A stretch of 64,000 nt of DNA from Bdellovibrio sp. BCCA (GTDB lineage: Bacteria > Bdellovibrionota > Bdellovibrionia > Bdellovibrionales > Bdellovibrionaceae), in assembly GCF_037996825.1 (NCBI RefSeq), contig NZ_JBBNAC010000001.1, positions 3,348,001-3,412,000 on the forward strand. The letters run 5' to 3'. The translations under genes and the position numbers were made by a program. The notes beneath the pieces were generated by a model. That model had not been told where the DNA came from. It saw only the letters and a list, made by a program, of their open reading frames with translations, and ran no database searches. This document shows, one piece after another, positions 43,013 to 51,535 of this stretch (the first letter of the stretch is position 1; each line of letters starts with the position of its first letter).

Positions 43013-43590
43013 AACTGAAAGAAGAACTCCTCCACTTGATGCGTGAAGACGAAGCCGTTCGCGAAGCACTTGCGAGCACGGGAGAACTTTTTCAAGGATA
43101 CAATCCACAAATGGAAAAAGTGCATTTGCGAAATGCTCAGCGCCTCAAAGAACTCATCGAAGAAAACAAAGGTTTTCCAACAATCGCCCAAGTCGGTGAA
43201 GAGGCCTGTGTCGCTGCACTCAGAATTGTATTACACGCCATCAGTTGGCCGGAGTTTATGCGTGCTCAAGAACAAGTGTTGACGGATCTTGCGAAGAAAA
43301 AAGAAGTTCCCGCACTGTATGTGGCTTGTCTGGTGGATCGCATTCGTTTTTATGAAGGACTCAAACAAGTTTACGGGACAAATTCTGATTGGGATGAAAA
43401 TGGAATTCTTAGAATCACGGATGTTGAAGATCCAGACGGTCTTAACAAACGTCGCGCCGAAGTCGGACTTTCTCCTCTAGAAAGTATGATCATCACGCCT
43501 ATGAATGTCGAATATCATCCACCGGACCCGGCAAAGCGCCAGCAAGAATTTCTTGAATGGACTAAGAAAACAGGATGGCGAACGACTTAA
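43009..43590 (+). CDS. DUF6624-like protein downstream of add
   Basis: A 193-residue cytoplasmic protein resembling the DUF6624 family, whose function is unknown. Recognisable segments are GFPTIAQVGEEACVAALRIVLHA, ALYVACLVDRIRFYEGLKQVYGTN and RRAEVGLSPLE. It begins by ATGA overlap with add, which may mean a linked role in nucleoside metabolism or only operon co-occupancy. No signal peptide, no membrane segment. The family assignment is from remembered pattern and is not certain. Confidence 0.65.
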   Translation: MKLKEELLHLMREDEAVREALASTGELFQGYNPQMEKVHLRNAQRLKELIEENKGFPTIAQVGEEACVAALRIVLHAISWPEFMRAQEQVLTDLAKKKEVPALYVACLVDRIRFYEGLKQVYGTNSDWDENGILRITDVEDPDGLNKRRAEVGLSPLESMIITPMNVEYHPPDPAKRQQEFLEWTKKTGWRTT

Positions 43591-44033
43591 AATTCCAGTT
43601 CGCCTTTTTTATTAAACGGAATAGAGAAAAGCCCCATCTGAGCAGAGCCTTTAAGTTCGTATTCTTTACTCAAAGTCCCTTTTAAAAGACCGTCAACCAA
43701 AGTGCCCACGGTGTTGTATTTAAATCTCAGTGGGACGACGACCGTATTCTCACCTTGTGAGGGAACATCAACGCCCTCTTTAAATTCACCTTCGGTCACG
43801 TCTTTCCCTGACAACGTCAAAGCGTAAGTTATTTTTCCCACGCGTAACGGAACAGGATTTGGATTTTTCACATTGAGTTTCACATGCACCAAGGCGTCTT
43901 GGGCCGTGACATTGGACACATCAAGTCCCACAACGGAAACTTCCGGGTCCTTTAAAAGGCCTTTTGTGAAAGACGAACAAGCCGTTGCCATCGTTAGAAT
44001 TACTATCACGAAAAAATAAGAGATCTTGTTCAT
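43587..44033 (-). CDS. LEA14/WHy-like lipoprotein
   Basis: A 148-residue lipoprotein with lipobox TACS (ATACSS, Cys near residue 19). The mature domain is of the LEA14 (late embryogenesis abundant 2) beta-sandwich type: VKLNVKNPNPVPLRVGKI is the hallmark. Such domains are found in desiccation-related and envelope proteins. ATG 44033 was chosen because AAGGA lies just upstream; the longer frame to 44045 would bury that site. It is 9 bases downstream of the 44055-44705 gene and converges with the DUF6624 gene with a 4-base overlap. Confidence 0.75.
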   Translation of the reverse strand: MNKISYFFVIVILTMATACSSFTKGLLKDPEVSVVGLDVSNVTAQDALVHVKLNVKNPNPVPLRVGKITYALTLSGKDVTEGEFKEGVDVPSQGENTVVVPLRFKYNTVGTLVDGLLKGTLSKEYELKGSAQMGLFSIPFNKKGELEF

Positions 44034-44054
44034 AGGTTCCTTCACTGCAACTGA

Positions 44055-44705
44055 CTATTGCAAATTATCCGCTTTCGGTTCATCTGCGAAACGAATTTTG
44101 ATTTTTTCAGAAGGAATTCCTCCCGTCACTTGGGAAAGCCAGCCTTTGATGAATTGCTCAATGGATGTTCGCGCTTGTTCACGCACAGTTTTACGATGCT
44201 CAATGGATTTTTCTACAAGCAGACCCATCAACTCTTTCTGAATTTTTTCAAGAGAGTCCTTTTCACTACGAAAAAGACTGCCTTTCACCACCTCAAAACG
44301 AAGTTTGCCAATATCCACGGCCGGAGTGCTATTGCTGAGTCCTGGCACATCCACAAGAATTTCGTTATTCATCAACTGAAACTTCCAGCCTCGATTCATA
44401 TCAACGAAAAAACTATATTCTACTGGAACCGTGGCTTTTACGACCACATCCGGAAGATCCACCCAAAAAGCTTTCAGTTTTGACGTTCTTTCAAAGGCTT
44501 CGACCTCTTGAAGTTTTGCCACCTGCAAACGTTGTTTCCCGACGATTTGAGTCGCATACGAATAAAAACGATGTTCGATATTTTCCGTAAAAAGATCTTC
44601 AACGGTGGTCGCCTCTTTCCCGCGATAGGCGTTAAAAAGGCCGAAAGCCACGACGCCAATAACAAGACCGACAAGCAGATATTTAAAACGAGAAAAAGAC
44701 TTCAT
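44055..44705 (-). CDS. Membrane-anchored protein of unknown function
   Basis: A 216-residue protein with one N-terminal hydrophobic segment (about residues 8-27, YLLVGLVIGVVAFGLFNAYR) and the rest outside, probably in the periplasm. Its pattern may resemble the DUF4230 family, but I am not sure. A helical region with Gln/Glu/Lys (KDSLEKIQKELMGLLVEKS) near residues 145-180 may be a coiled coil. It precedes the LEA14-like lipoprotein on the same strand, so they may act together in the envelope. Confidence 0.6.
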   Translation of the reverse strand: MKSFSRFKYLLVGLVIGVVAFGLFNAYRGKEATTVEDLFTENIEHRFYSYATQIVGKQRLQVAKLQEVEAFERTSKLKAFWVDLPDVVVKATVPVEYSFFVDMNRGWKFQLMNNEILVDVPGLSNSTPAVDIGKLRFEVVKGSLFRSEKDSLEKIQKELMGLLVEKSIEHRKTVREQARTSIEQFIKGWLSQVTGGIPSEKIKIRFADEPKADNLQ

Positions 44706-44812
44706 ATCTGCATCTTATCTTAAGAAAAGCCAACCTGCCAAGGTCGAGAGAATTGCAGAATTACTACTCAGTCAAAATGAATCACGTTAACCTAAACAAG
44801 AGAGGCACAACT

Positions 44813-45103
44813 ATGAATATCAACTCCATTTTGCATCATCCCCTTTTTAATCAAATGGTTCTTTGGACCGTTCTTGGACTTGGAGTGGGCGTCGCCGCAA
44901 AGTTGGTCATTCCAGGCAGTGAAGCCATGGGCTGGATTCGCACGATCTTATTGGGTCTAGCTGGATCTTTTCTGGGCAACTTCCTGGCGCCTCGTATGTT
45001 TCACTGGCCTACCTACACTGCTTTTAGCTGGCAGGGAATTCTAATCGGCATTGCCGGAGCTGTTATTCTTGTTCTTATCAACCGTGTGGTCACGAGGTCT
45101 TAA
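44813..45103 (+). CDS. GlsB/YeaQ/YmgE-family membrane protein
   Basis: A 96-residue membrane protein of the transglycosylase-associated family, with three helices rich in glycine (LGLGVGVAAKLVIPG, ILLGLAGSFLGNFLA, GILIGIAGAVILVLINRV). Members are stress-induced, and no enzymatic activity is established. I chose ATG 44813 because a GAGAGGC site precedes it and it gives the usual length; the frame is open to 44753. Its TAA overlaps the ATG of the OmpA-like gene (TAATG). Confidence 0.75.
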   Translation: MNINSILHHPLFNQMVLWTVLGLGVGVAAKLVIPGSEAMGWIRTILLGLAGSFLGNFLAPRMFHWPTYTAFSWQGILIGIAGAVILVLINRVVTRS

Positions 45104-46893
45104 TGAAAATTTTTAGAGCGTTTTTAATTTGTTTTCTTGCCGCCCTCACCATAACTTCACCAGCGCAGGCGAATGTTTTGGGAAACATGCAGACCTTTGC
45201 ACCCAATCCAGATTCTCTGGTATTTCAGAACATTCATTCGTCCCAAACTTTGGAAAAAAATTATTTCAATATCGGTTTCTTCGCCGCTTACGTGCGAAAC
45301 GAACTGAGTGTTTATGACAATCTCGTGCAAAAAAACTTTGTCGATTACAAGGATAAGGCTTTTACGTTCGACTTGATTTTCGCTTGGGGCGTGACTCGCA
45401 ATTTAGAACTCACTTACTCAATGCCAGGATATTTCAGTCAAGAGCCCGACTCGGGCCAAAGCCAGCAGAACTTTATCTCTGAGGGAATCAATGGGCACCG
45501 ATTGGGATTTAAATACAATATCTCCCAAGAAAAAACTGGCGGCTTCGCTGTCGCTGGTTCTGCGGATCTCACTACTTCCGTCGACAATCCTTACATCGGA
45601 AACTCTCCGGCTCCTATTTGGAATATTGAATTCATTTACGACAAAAGAGATCGCGACAGCGGTTATGGATTTAACTTAGGTTATAGAAAGAGAACTCCCG
45701 GAGATCCTGCTGCTACAGATTATTTCTTGCCAGTGAGTGATCAGCTGATCGCCTCTGCAGGTTATGTTACGGGGCTTACAAAAAAATGGCGTTTCCATGC
45801 TGAGCTTTTTAGTTCCTACGGTCTTAAAAAAGATGATCATCCTGATCAAAAGTACATTAGTTCCCTCGAAGTTCTTCTGGGTGGAAAATACCGTCTGGCG
45901 AGAAATCTTTGGGGACATTTTGGAGCAACTGCCGAAGTCATGCCGAAAGGTCTGGCTCCGGATTATCGTGTGTATCTCGGTATCAATCATTTCTTTGGCT
46001 TCAGTTCAAAAGAAACGACAACAACGACGGCGGTTGCAAAAACCTCGACCTTGTCAGTTCTTCCTTACGAACTCAACCTCGCCCAAAATGAAAAGCAAAA
46101 AATCACTGTCAGTGGCGGCGTCGCTCCTTATCAGTATGAACTCTCTCAAGGTCTAGGTTATTTTGACGAAACGACGATGGAATACGTAGCTTACGATCAA
46201 ATCGGTGACGATGAAATCATCGTTAAAGATGCCGAAGGTGCTGTTGTCACAGTTCCTGTGCGTGTTCGCGAAAGCAATGCCTCCCCAAGCATTTCAGCAG
46301 AATCACTAGAAATCAATCCATCTGAAATCACGGTCTATACAGGTGGTGTTGCTCACATCAAAGCCAAAGGTGGAACTGCTCCCTACACAGCGGATTTAAG
46401 CCCTGAGTTTTTTGGAAGTATCTCCAGCCGCACTTTGAAGTACATGGCACCGACACATCCCGGTGACGTGGAAGTTATTGTTAAAGACGAACAAGGACAA
46501 AAAGCCAAAGCACTTGTGCATGTCGTGGCAATTCCAAAACCAGCAAAAGCGCTTCTGCTTAAAAACTTAAACTTCATTTTCAATACAAGCAACCTGACGA
46601 AAGCTTCTCAAAGAGAGTTGGATAAAAATCTTTCAAGCATGTCTCAGGTCAAAATTAAAAAAATCATCGTTGTCGGTCATACAGACAGCATTGGTTCTGA
46701 CGAATACAATCAAGAGCTCAGCCAAAACCGCGCAGAAACGGTCGCGCAAATTCTTCGTCGCAAGTTCAATCTGAGCGAAGATCAAGTTGAAGCCGTGGGT
46801 TACGGAGAAACTCAACCCATTGCCAGCAACGAAACAGAACAAGGCCGCCTTACGAATCGTCGCGTGGAATTGAAACTCTATTACAATCAGTAA
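45103..46893 (+). CDS. OmpA-type outer-membrane protein with Ig-like repeats
   Basis: A 596-residue envelope protein. After a signal peptide (ending near SPAQA, residue 24) come about 280 residues of alternating beta strands with aromatic ends, probably an outer-membrane barrel (YFLPVSDQLIASAGYVTG). Two tandem Ig-like domains follow (about residues 320-395 and 405-485), each with a Gly-Gly turn before a conserved Ala-Pro-Tyr (GGVAPYQYEL and GGTAPYTADL). The C-terminal OmpA domain (VVGHTDSIGSDEYNQELSQN; GRLTNRRVEL) binds peptidoglycan. The Ig pair between barrel and anchor is unusual. It begins by TAATG overlap with the preceding gene. Confidence 0.82.
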   Translation: MKIFRAFLICFLAALTITSPAQANVLGNMQTFAPNPDSLVFQNIHSSQTLEKNYFNIGFFAAYVRNELSVYDNLVQKNFVDYKDKAFTFDLIFAWGVTRNLELTYSMPGYFSQEPDSGQSQQNFISEGINGHRLGFKYNISQEKTGGFAVAGSADLTTSVDNPYIGNSPAPIWNIEFIYDKRDRDSGYGFNLGYRKRTPGDPAATDYFLPVSDQLIASAGYVTGLTKKWRFHAELFSSYGLKKDDHPDQKYISSLEVLLGGKYRLARNLWGHFGATAEVMPKGLAPDYRVYLGINHFFGFSSKETTTTTAVAKTSTLSVLPYELNLAQNEKQKITVSGGVAPYQYELSQGLGYFDETTMEYVAYDQIGDDEIIVKDAEGAVVTVPVRVRESNASPSISAESLEINPSEITVYTGGVAHIKAKGGTAPYTADLSPEFFGSISSRTLKYMAPTHPGDVEVIVKDEQGQKAKALVHVVAIPKPAKALLLKNLNFIFNTSNLTKASQRELDKNLSSMSQVKIKKIIVVGHTDSIGSDEYNQELSQNRAETVAQILRRKFNLSEDQVEAVGYGETQPIASNETEQGRLTNRRVELKLYYNQ

Positions 46894-46895
46894 AC

Positions 46896-46990
46896 CTTCC
46901 CTCGCGCGCTGACGGAGCGTTCTCTGTCAGCGCAGAGAACGCCTGCTTAGAATCAAATCAGAAAAATTTGCAAAGCCCGTCTTCCCTCGC
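46896..46990. repeat. Interleaved inverted repeats flanked by direct repeats
   Basis: Two perfect inverted repeats interleave: GCGCTGAC (46906-46913) with GTCAGCGC (46926-46933), and GCGTTCTCT (46917-46925) with AGAGAACGC (46934-46942). The order is A-B-A'-B', with no gap between B, A' and B'. Ten-base direct repeats CTTCCCTCGC (46896-46905 and 46981-46990) flank the block. The stems compete with each other. No T-run follows, so a simple terminator is not supported. Confidence 0.75.
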
Positions 46991-47052
46991 TAAATCAGTG
47001 GAAATCAAACAAGCCTTCGACTAGAAATGGCTTTTTCCAAGCGAGGTTTACG

Positions 47053-48009
47053 ATGTCTGTTTCTCTTCTAAAAAACGTGTCGTTCTTGTTCATCGGTTTA
47101 ACTTTATCAGCAACTACTTTTGCGCAAAACAAACCGTCTGATCTGGTTGTAAGCAAATTAGAACTCCAAACTTATCTTCAAAACAAAAACATCGTATCTA
47201 CGGTAGCAAGTCAGTGCTTGAAAAGAACTTGGGACACACACGTCGCTTTTTTTAATAAATATGGAATTTCTAAATACTACGGCGACCGCAATCCTGCGAT
47301 TGACACCCGCGAAGAACGCTTGGAAGTCATTCGTCGCGCTGGTGCTCCTGCAGAAATCATCAATCAACTTGAGGGCATTAGCTGCATAGGACTGACTCGC
47401 AAATGTCTTAAAGAAGGCTTTGAAGCGACTCAAAATCCTGTGCTTAAAAATCTGTGGGAACGCATCGACAGAAACACCATCGCCAATGGCACCTCTGGCG
47501 TTGTCCTAATTCAGCATTTGCAAAAATTAGGATGGAAAGTTCTTTACTGGAATCCTCGTCCTGACCTCAATGCACGATGGGATGCCGAAGATCCGTTGAT
47601 CATGGCTGGCAAACCAGTTAATTGGGATTCAGGCGTGCGCAATGATTTTGGACAATTCATTTATCATCCCGCTTGGGGCATGCACCAAATGCGCTATGAC
47701 GCCGTCATGAGAAGAGACATGTACTACACCGTTCGCGTTGATGATAAATCTACTTTGGTGGGCTTTGATAAAGTTCTTCCGGAAAGTTTTAAGAAAGTGC
47801 CTTTCTTCGTCGGCACGGCACACGCTGGTTATCACGTTTTTCCGGGAGCCTTCTCAAAAGTGATTGAAGCCCACAGCATGCGACGCCTTGATGCGATCGA
47901 TAATCTGGAAGTGGGAGAATTCAATCCTCTGGCTTCCGGAGGATCGCCGCGTTGGACTCGCAGTGAGAAATATCGTTCAGGAGTTATTGCCATTCCTCCA
48001 CAAGATTGA
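47053..48009 (+). CDS. Secreted protein of unknown function
   Basis: A 318-residue protein that I cannot assign. A signal peptide is visible (KNVSFLFIGLTLSATTFAQ, cleavage near residue 24), so it is exported. Cysteines near residues 56, 113 and 119 could pair. The middle (GTSGVVLIQHLQKLGWKVLYWNPRPDL) and a His-rich stretch (FVGTAHAGYHVFPGAF) hint at a metal or catalytic site, but I recognise no family. It starts behind GAGG and is 22 bases upstream of the CoA-binding protein gene. Confidence 0.65.
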   Translation: MSVSLLKNVSFLFIGLTLSATTFAQNKPSDLVVSKLELQTYLQNKNIVSTVASQCLKRTWDTHVAFFNKYGISKYYGDRNPAIDTREERLEVIRRAGAPAEIINQLEGISCIGLTRKCLKEGFEATQNPVLKNLWERIDRNTIANGTSGVVLIQHLQKLGWKVLYWNPRPDLNARWDAEDPLIMAGKPVNWDSGVRNDFGQFIYHPAWGMHQMRYDAVMRRDMYYTVRVDDKSTLVGFDKVLPESFKKVPFFVGTAHAGYHVFPGAFSKVIEAHSMRRLDAIDNLEVGEFNPLASGGSPRWTRSEKYRSGVIAIPPQD

Positions 48010-48031
48010 TTTGATTCAAGAAGGAGCCACT

Positions 48032-48442
48032 ATGAATGTCAAAGACAATGAAATTAAGAGCCTTCTAGAAAAATACAAAAAATTCACCGTCTATGGCCTC
48101 AGTGGCGATCCCACAAAAGCCAGCCACTATGTTCCCGTCTACATGCGTGACCACGGCTGGCAAATGGTGGGAACTTATCCAAAAGCCCACGATGTGGGCG
48201 GTTTTCAAATCTATAAAACTTTAAAAGAAGTTCCCGCTGAATACCGAAAATTCGTGGATGTGTTTCGCAGTTCCGAACGTATTCCCGAAGTCGTCGATGA
48301 AGTTTTAGAAGCCGGTGGGGTTGAAGTTCTTTGGCTGCAATTAGGAATCTCCAACCCCGAGGCGGAGAAACGCGCTGAAGACGCAGGAATCAAGGTCGTT
48401 TCCAATCGCTGCTTGATCATCGAACACAAAAAATGGTATTAG
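48032..48442 (+). CDS. CoA-binding domain protein, YccU-like
   Basis: A 136-residue Rossmann-fold CoA-binding protein. The N-terminal half has FTVYGLSGDPTKASHYVPVY, which matches the YccU/CoA_binding_2 pattern, and the second half has VDVFRSSERIPEVVDEVL and ends in SNRCLIIEHKKW. A conserved Cys near the C-terminus (NRCLI) is typical. AAGGAG directly precedes ATG 48032, while the frame is open to 47864 inside the previous gene. It is 6 bases upstream of hmgA. Its role is unknown. Confidence 0.82.
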   Translation: MNVKDNEIKSLLEKYKKFTVYGLSGDPTKASHYVPVYMRDHGWQMVGTYPKAHDVGGFQIYKTLKEVPAEYRKFVDVFRSSERIPEVVDEVLEAGGVEVLWLQLGISNPEAEKRAEDAGIKVVSNRCLIIEHKKWY

Positions 48443-48448
48443 CTACCT

Positions 48449-49729
48449 ATGGAAAACAAATATCTCTCTGGCTTTGGAAATCATTTTTCATCTGAAGCGC
48501 GCCCCGGTGCGCTTCCTCAAGACCAAAACTCTCCACAAAAGGCGCCTTTGGGCCTTTATCCAGAGCAGCTCAGCGGTTCAGCTTTCACAGCTCCCCGCGC
48601 GCAGAATTTGTACACGTGGCTTTATCGCCTGCGTCCGTCCGTCATGCACAAAGCTTTCAAGCCTTTGAAAGAGCTGACACAAAAAACATTCTTTAAACCG
48701 CAACACACAAATCCTAATCAAATGCGCTGGAATGCTCTTCCTGAAACCAACGGGCATTTCCTTGAGGGTATTCGCACTGTTTGCGGCAATGGCTCTAGCC
48801 ACGAACAAAAAGGCATCCACGTTCATCTTTATTCCTTCAACAAAGGAATGGAAAACCGTTACATGATGAATGCCGATGGCGATTTTGTGATCGTTCCACA
48901 AACGGGTTCTCTGCAAGTGAAAACAGAATTGGGCTTCATCGAAGCCGAACCCGGAGAAATCGTTCTTGTTCCGCGCGGAATGAAATTCCAAGTCAATCCT
49001 TTGAACAGCCCTCGCTGCACAGGATACATCGGCGAAAACTTCGGTCATCCGTTTCACCTTCCAGAACTTGGACCGATTGGTGCCAATGGCTTAGCTCATC
49101 GTCGCCACTTCCTAACTCCGGTCGCAGCCTTCGAAGATAAAGAAGGCGCTTTCGAACTTATTGGAAAATTCAACGGCGAACTTTGGAGTGCTGAAATGAA
49201 TCACGCTCCACTAGACGTCGTCGCTTGGCATGGGAACTACTGCCCATTCAAGTACGATCTTCGCAAATTCAACACAATCAACACCGTGAGCTTCGACCAT
49301 CCAGATCCTTCTATCTTTACGGTTCTGACTTCAGCTAGCGACACACCAGGAACGGCGAACGTGGACTTTGTGATCTTCCCCCCTCGTTGGATGGTCGCTG
49401 AACACACATTCCGTCCTCCATATTTCCATCGCAATATCATGAGCGAGTACATGGGCCTTATCTACGGCGAATACGATGCAAAGACAGCCGGTGGATTTAT
49501 GCCAGGTGGAGGAAGTCTTCACAACTTCTTCTCGGCTCACGGACCCGATGCCGAAACATTTGAAAAAGCGAGCAAAGCAGATTTGCAGCCAAACAAAATC
49601 CAAAATACCATGGCATTCATGTTTGAATCACGTGTGCCGTACATGGTGACAGACTTTGCTTTGCAAAAAGGATTTATCCAAGAGGATTATCAAGACTACT
49701 GGCAAAGTTTTAAAAAGAATTTTAAATAG
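48449..49729 (+). CDS. hmgA: Homogentisate 1,2-dioxygenase
   Basis: Opens the ring of homogentisate to maleylacetoacetate in tyrosine and phenylalanine breakdown. The 426-residue protein has the family N-terminus YLSGFGNHFSSEA and the iron-site motifs PYFHRNIMSEYMGLIYG (His and Glu) and FSAHGPD (His), plus PGGGSLHN. The rest of the pathway (hppD, maiA, fahA) is not in the window. In a predator it would let the cell burn prey-derived aromatic amino acids. A terminator follows. Confidence 0.96.
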   Translation: MENKYLSGFGNHFSSEARPGALPQDQNSPQKAPLGLYPEQLSGSAFTAPRAQNLYTWLYRLRPSVMHKAFKPLKELTQKTFFKPQHTNPNQMRWNALPETNGHFLEGIRTVCGNGSSHEQKGIHVHLYSFNKGMENRYMMNADGDFVIVPQTGSLQVKTELGFIEAEPGEIVLVPRGMKFQVNPLNSPRCTGYIGENFGHPFHLPELGPIGANGLAHRRHFLTPVAAFEDKEGAFELIGKFNGELWSAEMNHAPLDVVAWHGNYCPFKYDLRKFNTINTVSFDHPDPSIFTVLTSASDTPGTANVDFVIFPPRWMVAEHTFRPPYFHRNIMSEYMGLIYGEYDAKTAGGFMPGGGSLHNFFSAHGPDAETFEKASKADLQPNKIQNTMAFMFESRVPYMVTDFALQKGFIQEDYQDYWQSFKKNFK

Positions 49730-49730
49730 T

Positions 49731-49766
49731 AAAAAGCCTGGTAAGAAACCAGGCTTTTTTGTTTTT
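49731..49766. terminator. Bidirectional terminator
   Basis: AAAAAGCCTGG-taagaaa-CCAGGCTTTTTT (49731-49760) is followed by GTTTTT. It separates hmgA from the convergent hybrid kinase gene. Confidence 0.9.
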
Positions 49767-51384
49767 ACAAGGTCGAAGTCACATCATAGCTTTGATTCTG
49801 CGATGTCAACCATTCATGCAAAATACGGATCAATTCATTTCGACGAGTTGGTTTTGTTAAAACGCCATCGAATCCCGCACTCAAACATTTTCTCGTCTCT
49901 TCACTCATTGCATGAGCCGTCAGCGCAATGATCGGCGCTTTAAAGTCACGCATACGAATGCGGTGAACAGCTTCGTAGCCATCCATCACCGGCATTTGAA
50001 TATCCATAAGAATTAAATCCGGCTGTGAAGTTTGCAAAAGGTCCAAAGCTTCCTGCCCGCTTCCCGCTTGCAAAAGCGTGATATTTTGCGAGCGCAAATA
50101 TCGGTCAATCAACAGACGATTGTCGCTCACGTCATCAACGATTAAAATTGTTTTCCCTGCAATGGAAGATGCCTGTGCAGAAGAATCTTTCCCGCTCACC
50201 GTTGAAAGAGTCTGCTGCACATAAGGACTTAATTCTAACAACAAAGAAATTTCAAAAACAGAACCGACACCGACTTGCGAAGAAACAAGCTGTAAATCTC
50301 CACCCATCAAACGCGCAAGCTGCCTTGAAATCACAAGGCCCAAACCTGTTCCGCCAAAACGTCGTGCTGTTGAGACATCGGCCTGACTGAATGGCTGAAA
50401 CAGTCTTTGGACCTCGGCGTGAGTTAATCCAAGTCCCGTATCCTCAACGGTAAAAATGATCTTACGAAGTCTTCCTGCCTCTGCGGGAGATTTGCATTCC
50501 TGATCTTTCACCTGAACGCGGACTTCCCCTTTATCAGTGAATTTCACGGCGTTACCAATCACGTTCAGCAAGATCTGTTTGATGCGCAATGGATCACCCA
50601 TCATCATCAGATCTTCTTCGGGTATTGATGTCTTTAAAGCGATCCCTTTCTCACTGGCACGAAAGCCCAGAACCGATTGAACGTCGGTTAGCACATCTTT
50701 AATAGAAACTTCTTTTCTTTCAAAATCCAGGCGCTGCGCTTCGATTTTCGAAAGATCCAAAAGATCATCGATCAAACGCGATAAAAGTTCCCCGTTTCTG
50801 CGAATCGCATCCAAAAAAACTTTACGCTCGTCTTCGTTAACTTTGTCTTGATAAAGAATGTCAGCGAATCCCAGAACAGCTCCCAGCGGAGTTCGAATCT
50901 CATGGGAAATATTCGCAAGAAAATGGCTTTTGGCCGTATTTGCCTCTTCAGCTTTTCGTTTGAGCGTTTCTACTTCTTGCACATGGGCTTGAGCTAAGCG
51001 ACGTTGTTGATCCAACAAAACAAACGTGCGCACTTTGCTGCGAACGATGTGAGGATCTAGAGGTTTAAAAAGAAAATCCACAGCTCCGGTTTCATAGCCT
51101 TCAAAAAGCATGGAACGCTCGCGCTGCTCAGAGGTCATTAAGATCATGGGAAGATGTTTTGTTTTTTTAGCAGCACGGATAAGGCGGGCTAATTCAAAGC
51201 CGCTCATTCCCGGCATTTGCACATCTAACAAAGCCAAACCGAATTCATGATCCATCAAATGTGCCAACGCCTGCTCACCGTTTCTGGCAGTGATAATTTC
51301 GACATCGGCATTTGAAATCAAGTGCGACAGGAACAGAATATTTTCGATGTGATCGTCCACAACCAGCAGCTTGGTTTTTTCCAT
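49765..51384 (-). CDS. Hybrid sensor kinase, receiver-kinase-receiver
   Basis: A 539-residue soluble signalling protein with no membrane segment. Order: receiver 1 (VVDDHIENILFL; Asp in LLDVQMPGMSG; Lys in FKPLD), a coiled linker (about residues 125-155), HisKA with SHEIRTPLGAVLGF, an HATPase domain (LNVIGNAVKFTDKGE; DTGLGLTHAEV; GTGLGLVISRQLARLMGG) and receiver 2 (VDDVSDNRLLID; Asp in LMDIQMPVMDG; Lys in TKPTR). A phosphorelay among these domains and an unknown outside partner is likely. It is transcribed alone, with a terminator shared with hmgA. Confidence 0.93.
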   Translation of the reverse strand: MEKTKLLVVDDHIENILFLSHLISNADVEIITARNGEQALAHLMDHEFGLALLDVQMPGMSGFELARLIRAAKKTKHLPMILMTSEQRERSMLFEGYETGAVDFLFKPLDPHIVRSKVRTFVLLDQQRRLAQAHVQEVETLKRKAEEANTAKSHFLANISHEIRTPLGAVLGFADILYQDKVNEDERKVFLDAIRRNGELLSRLIDDLLDLSKIEAQRLDFERKEVSIKDVLTDVQSVLGFRASEKGIALKTSIPEEDLMMMGDPLRIKQILLNVIGNAVKFTDKGEVRVQVKDQECKSPAEAGRLRKIIFTVEDTGLGLTHAEVQRLFQPFSQADVSTARRFGGTGLGLVISRQLARLMGGDLQLVSSQVGVGSVFEISLLLELSPYVQQTLSTVSGKDSSAQASSIAGKTILIVDDVSDNRLLIDRYLRSQNITLLQAGSGQEALDLLQTSQPDLILMDIQMPVMDGYEAVHRIRMRDFKAPIIALTAHAMSEETRKCLSAGFDGVLTKPTRRNELIRILHEWLTSQNQSYDVTSTL

Positions 51385-51535
51385 GCATTTCCCCTACCCA
51401 TGAAATTATATCCGCTGACGTGCTGTTGGGGACTGCATAACACAGGGATTGTGAATTACCAAAGAAAAATAAACCCGGATCCTTTGTGTTCAATGGCAAC
51501 TAGGGCCTATCCGCAGTTTATGCTACTTTAAACCC
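51385..51535. promoter_or_regulatory. Kinase/YihY divergent region
   Basis: This 151-base gap holds the start regions of the leftward kinase and the rightward YihY gene. I see no strong repeat or consensus promoter and no clear ribosome-binding site for YihY. Nothing further can be supported. Confidence 0.3.

Noticed and set aside
51322-51531. Small plus-strand frame across the kinase/YihY gap
   Set aside because: It begins inside the kinase gene antisense and shows no start signal or recognisable motif.
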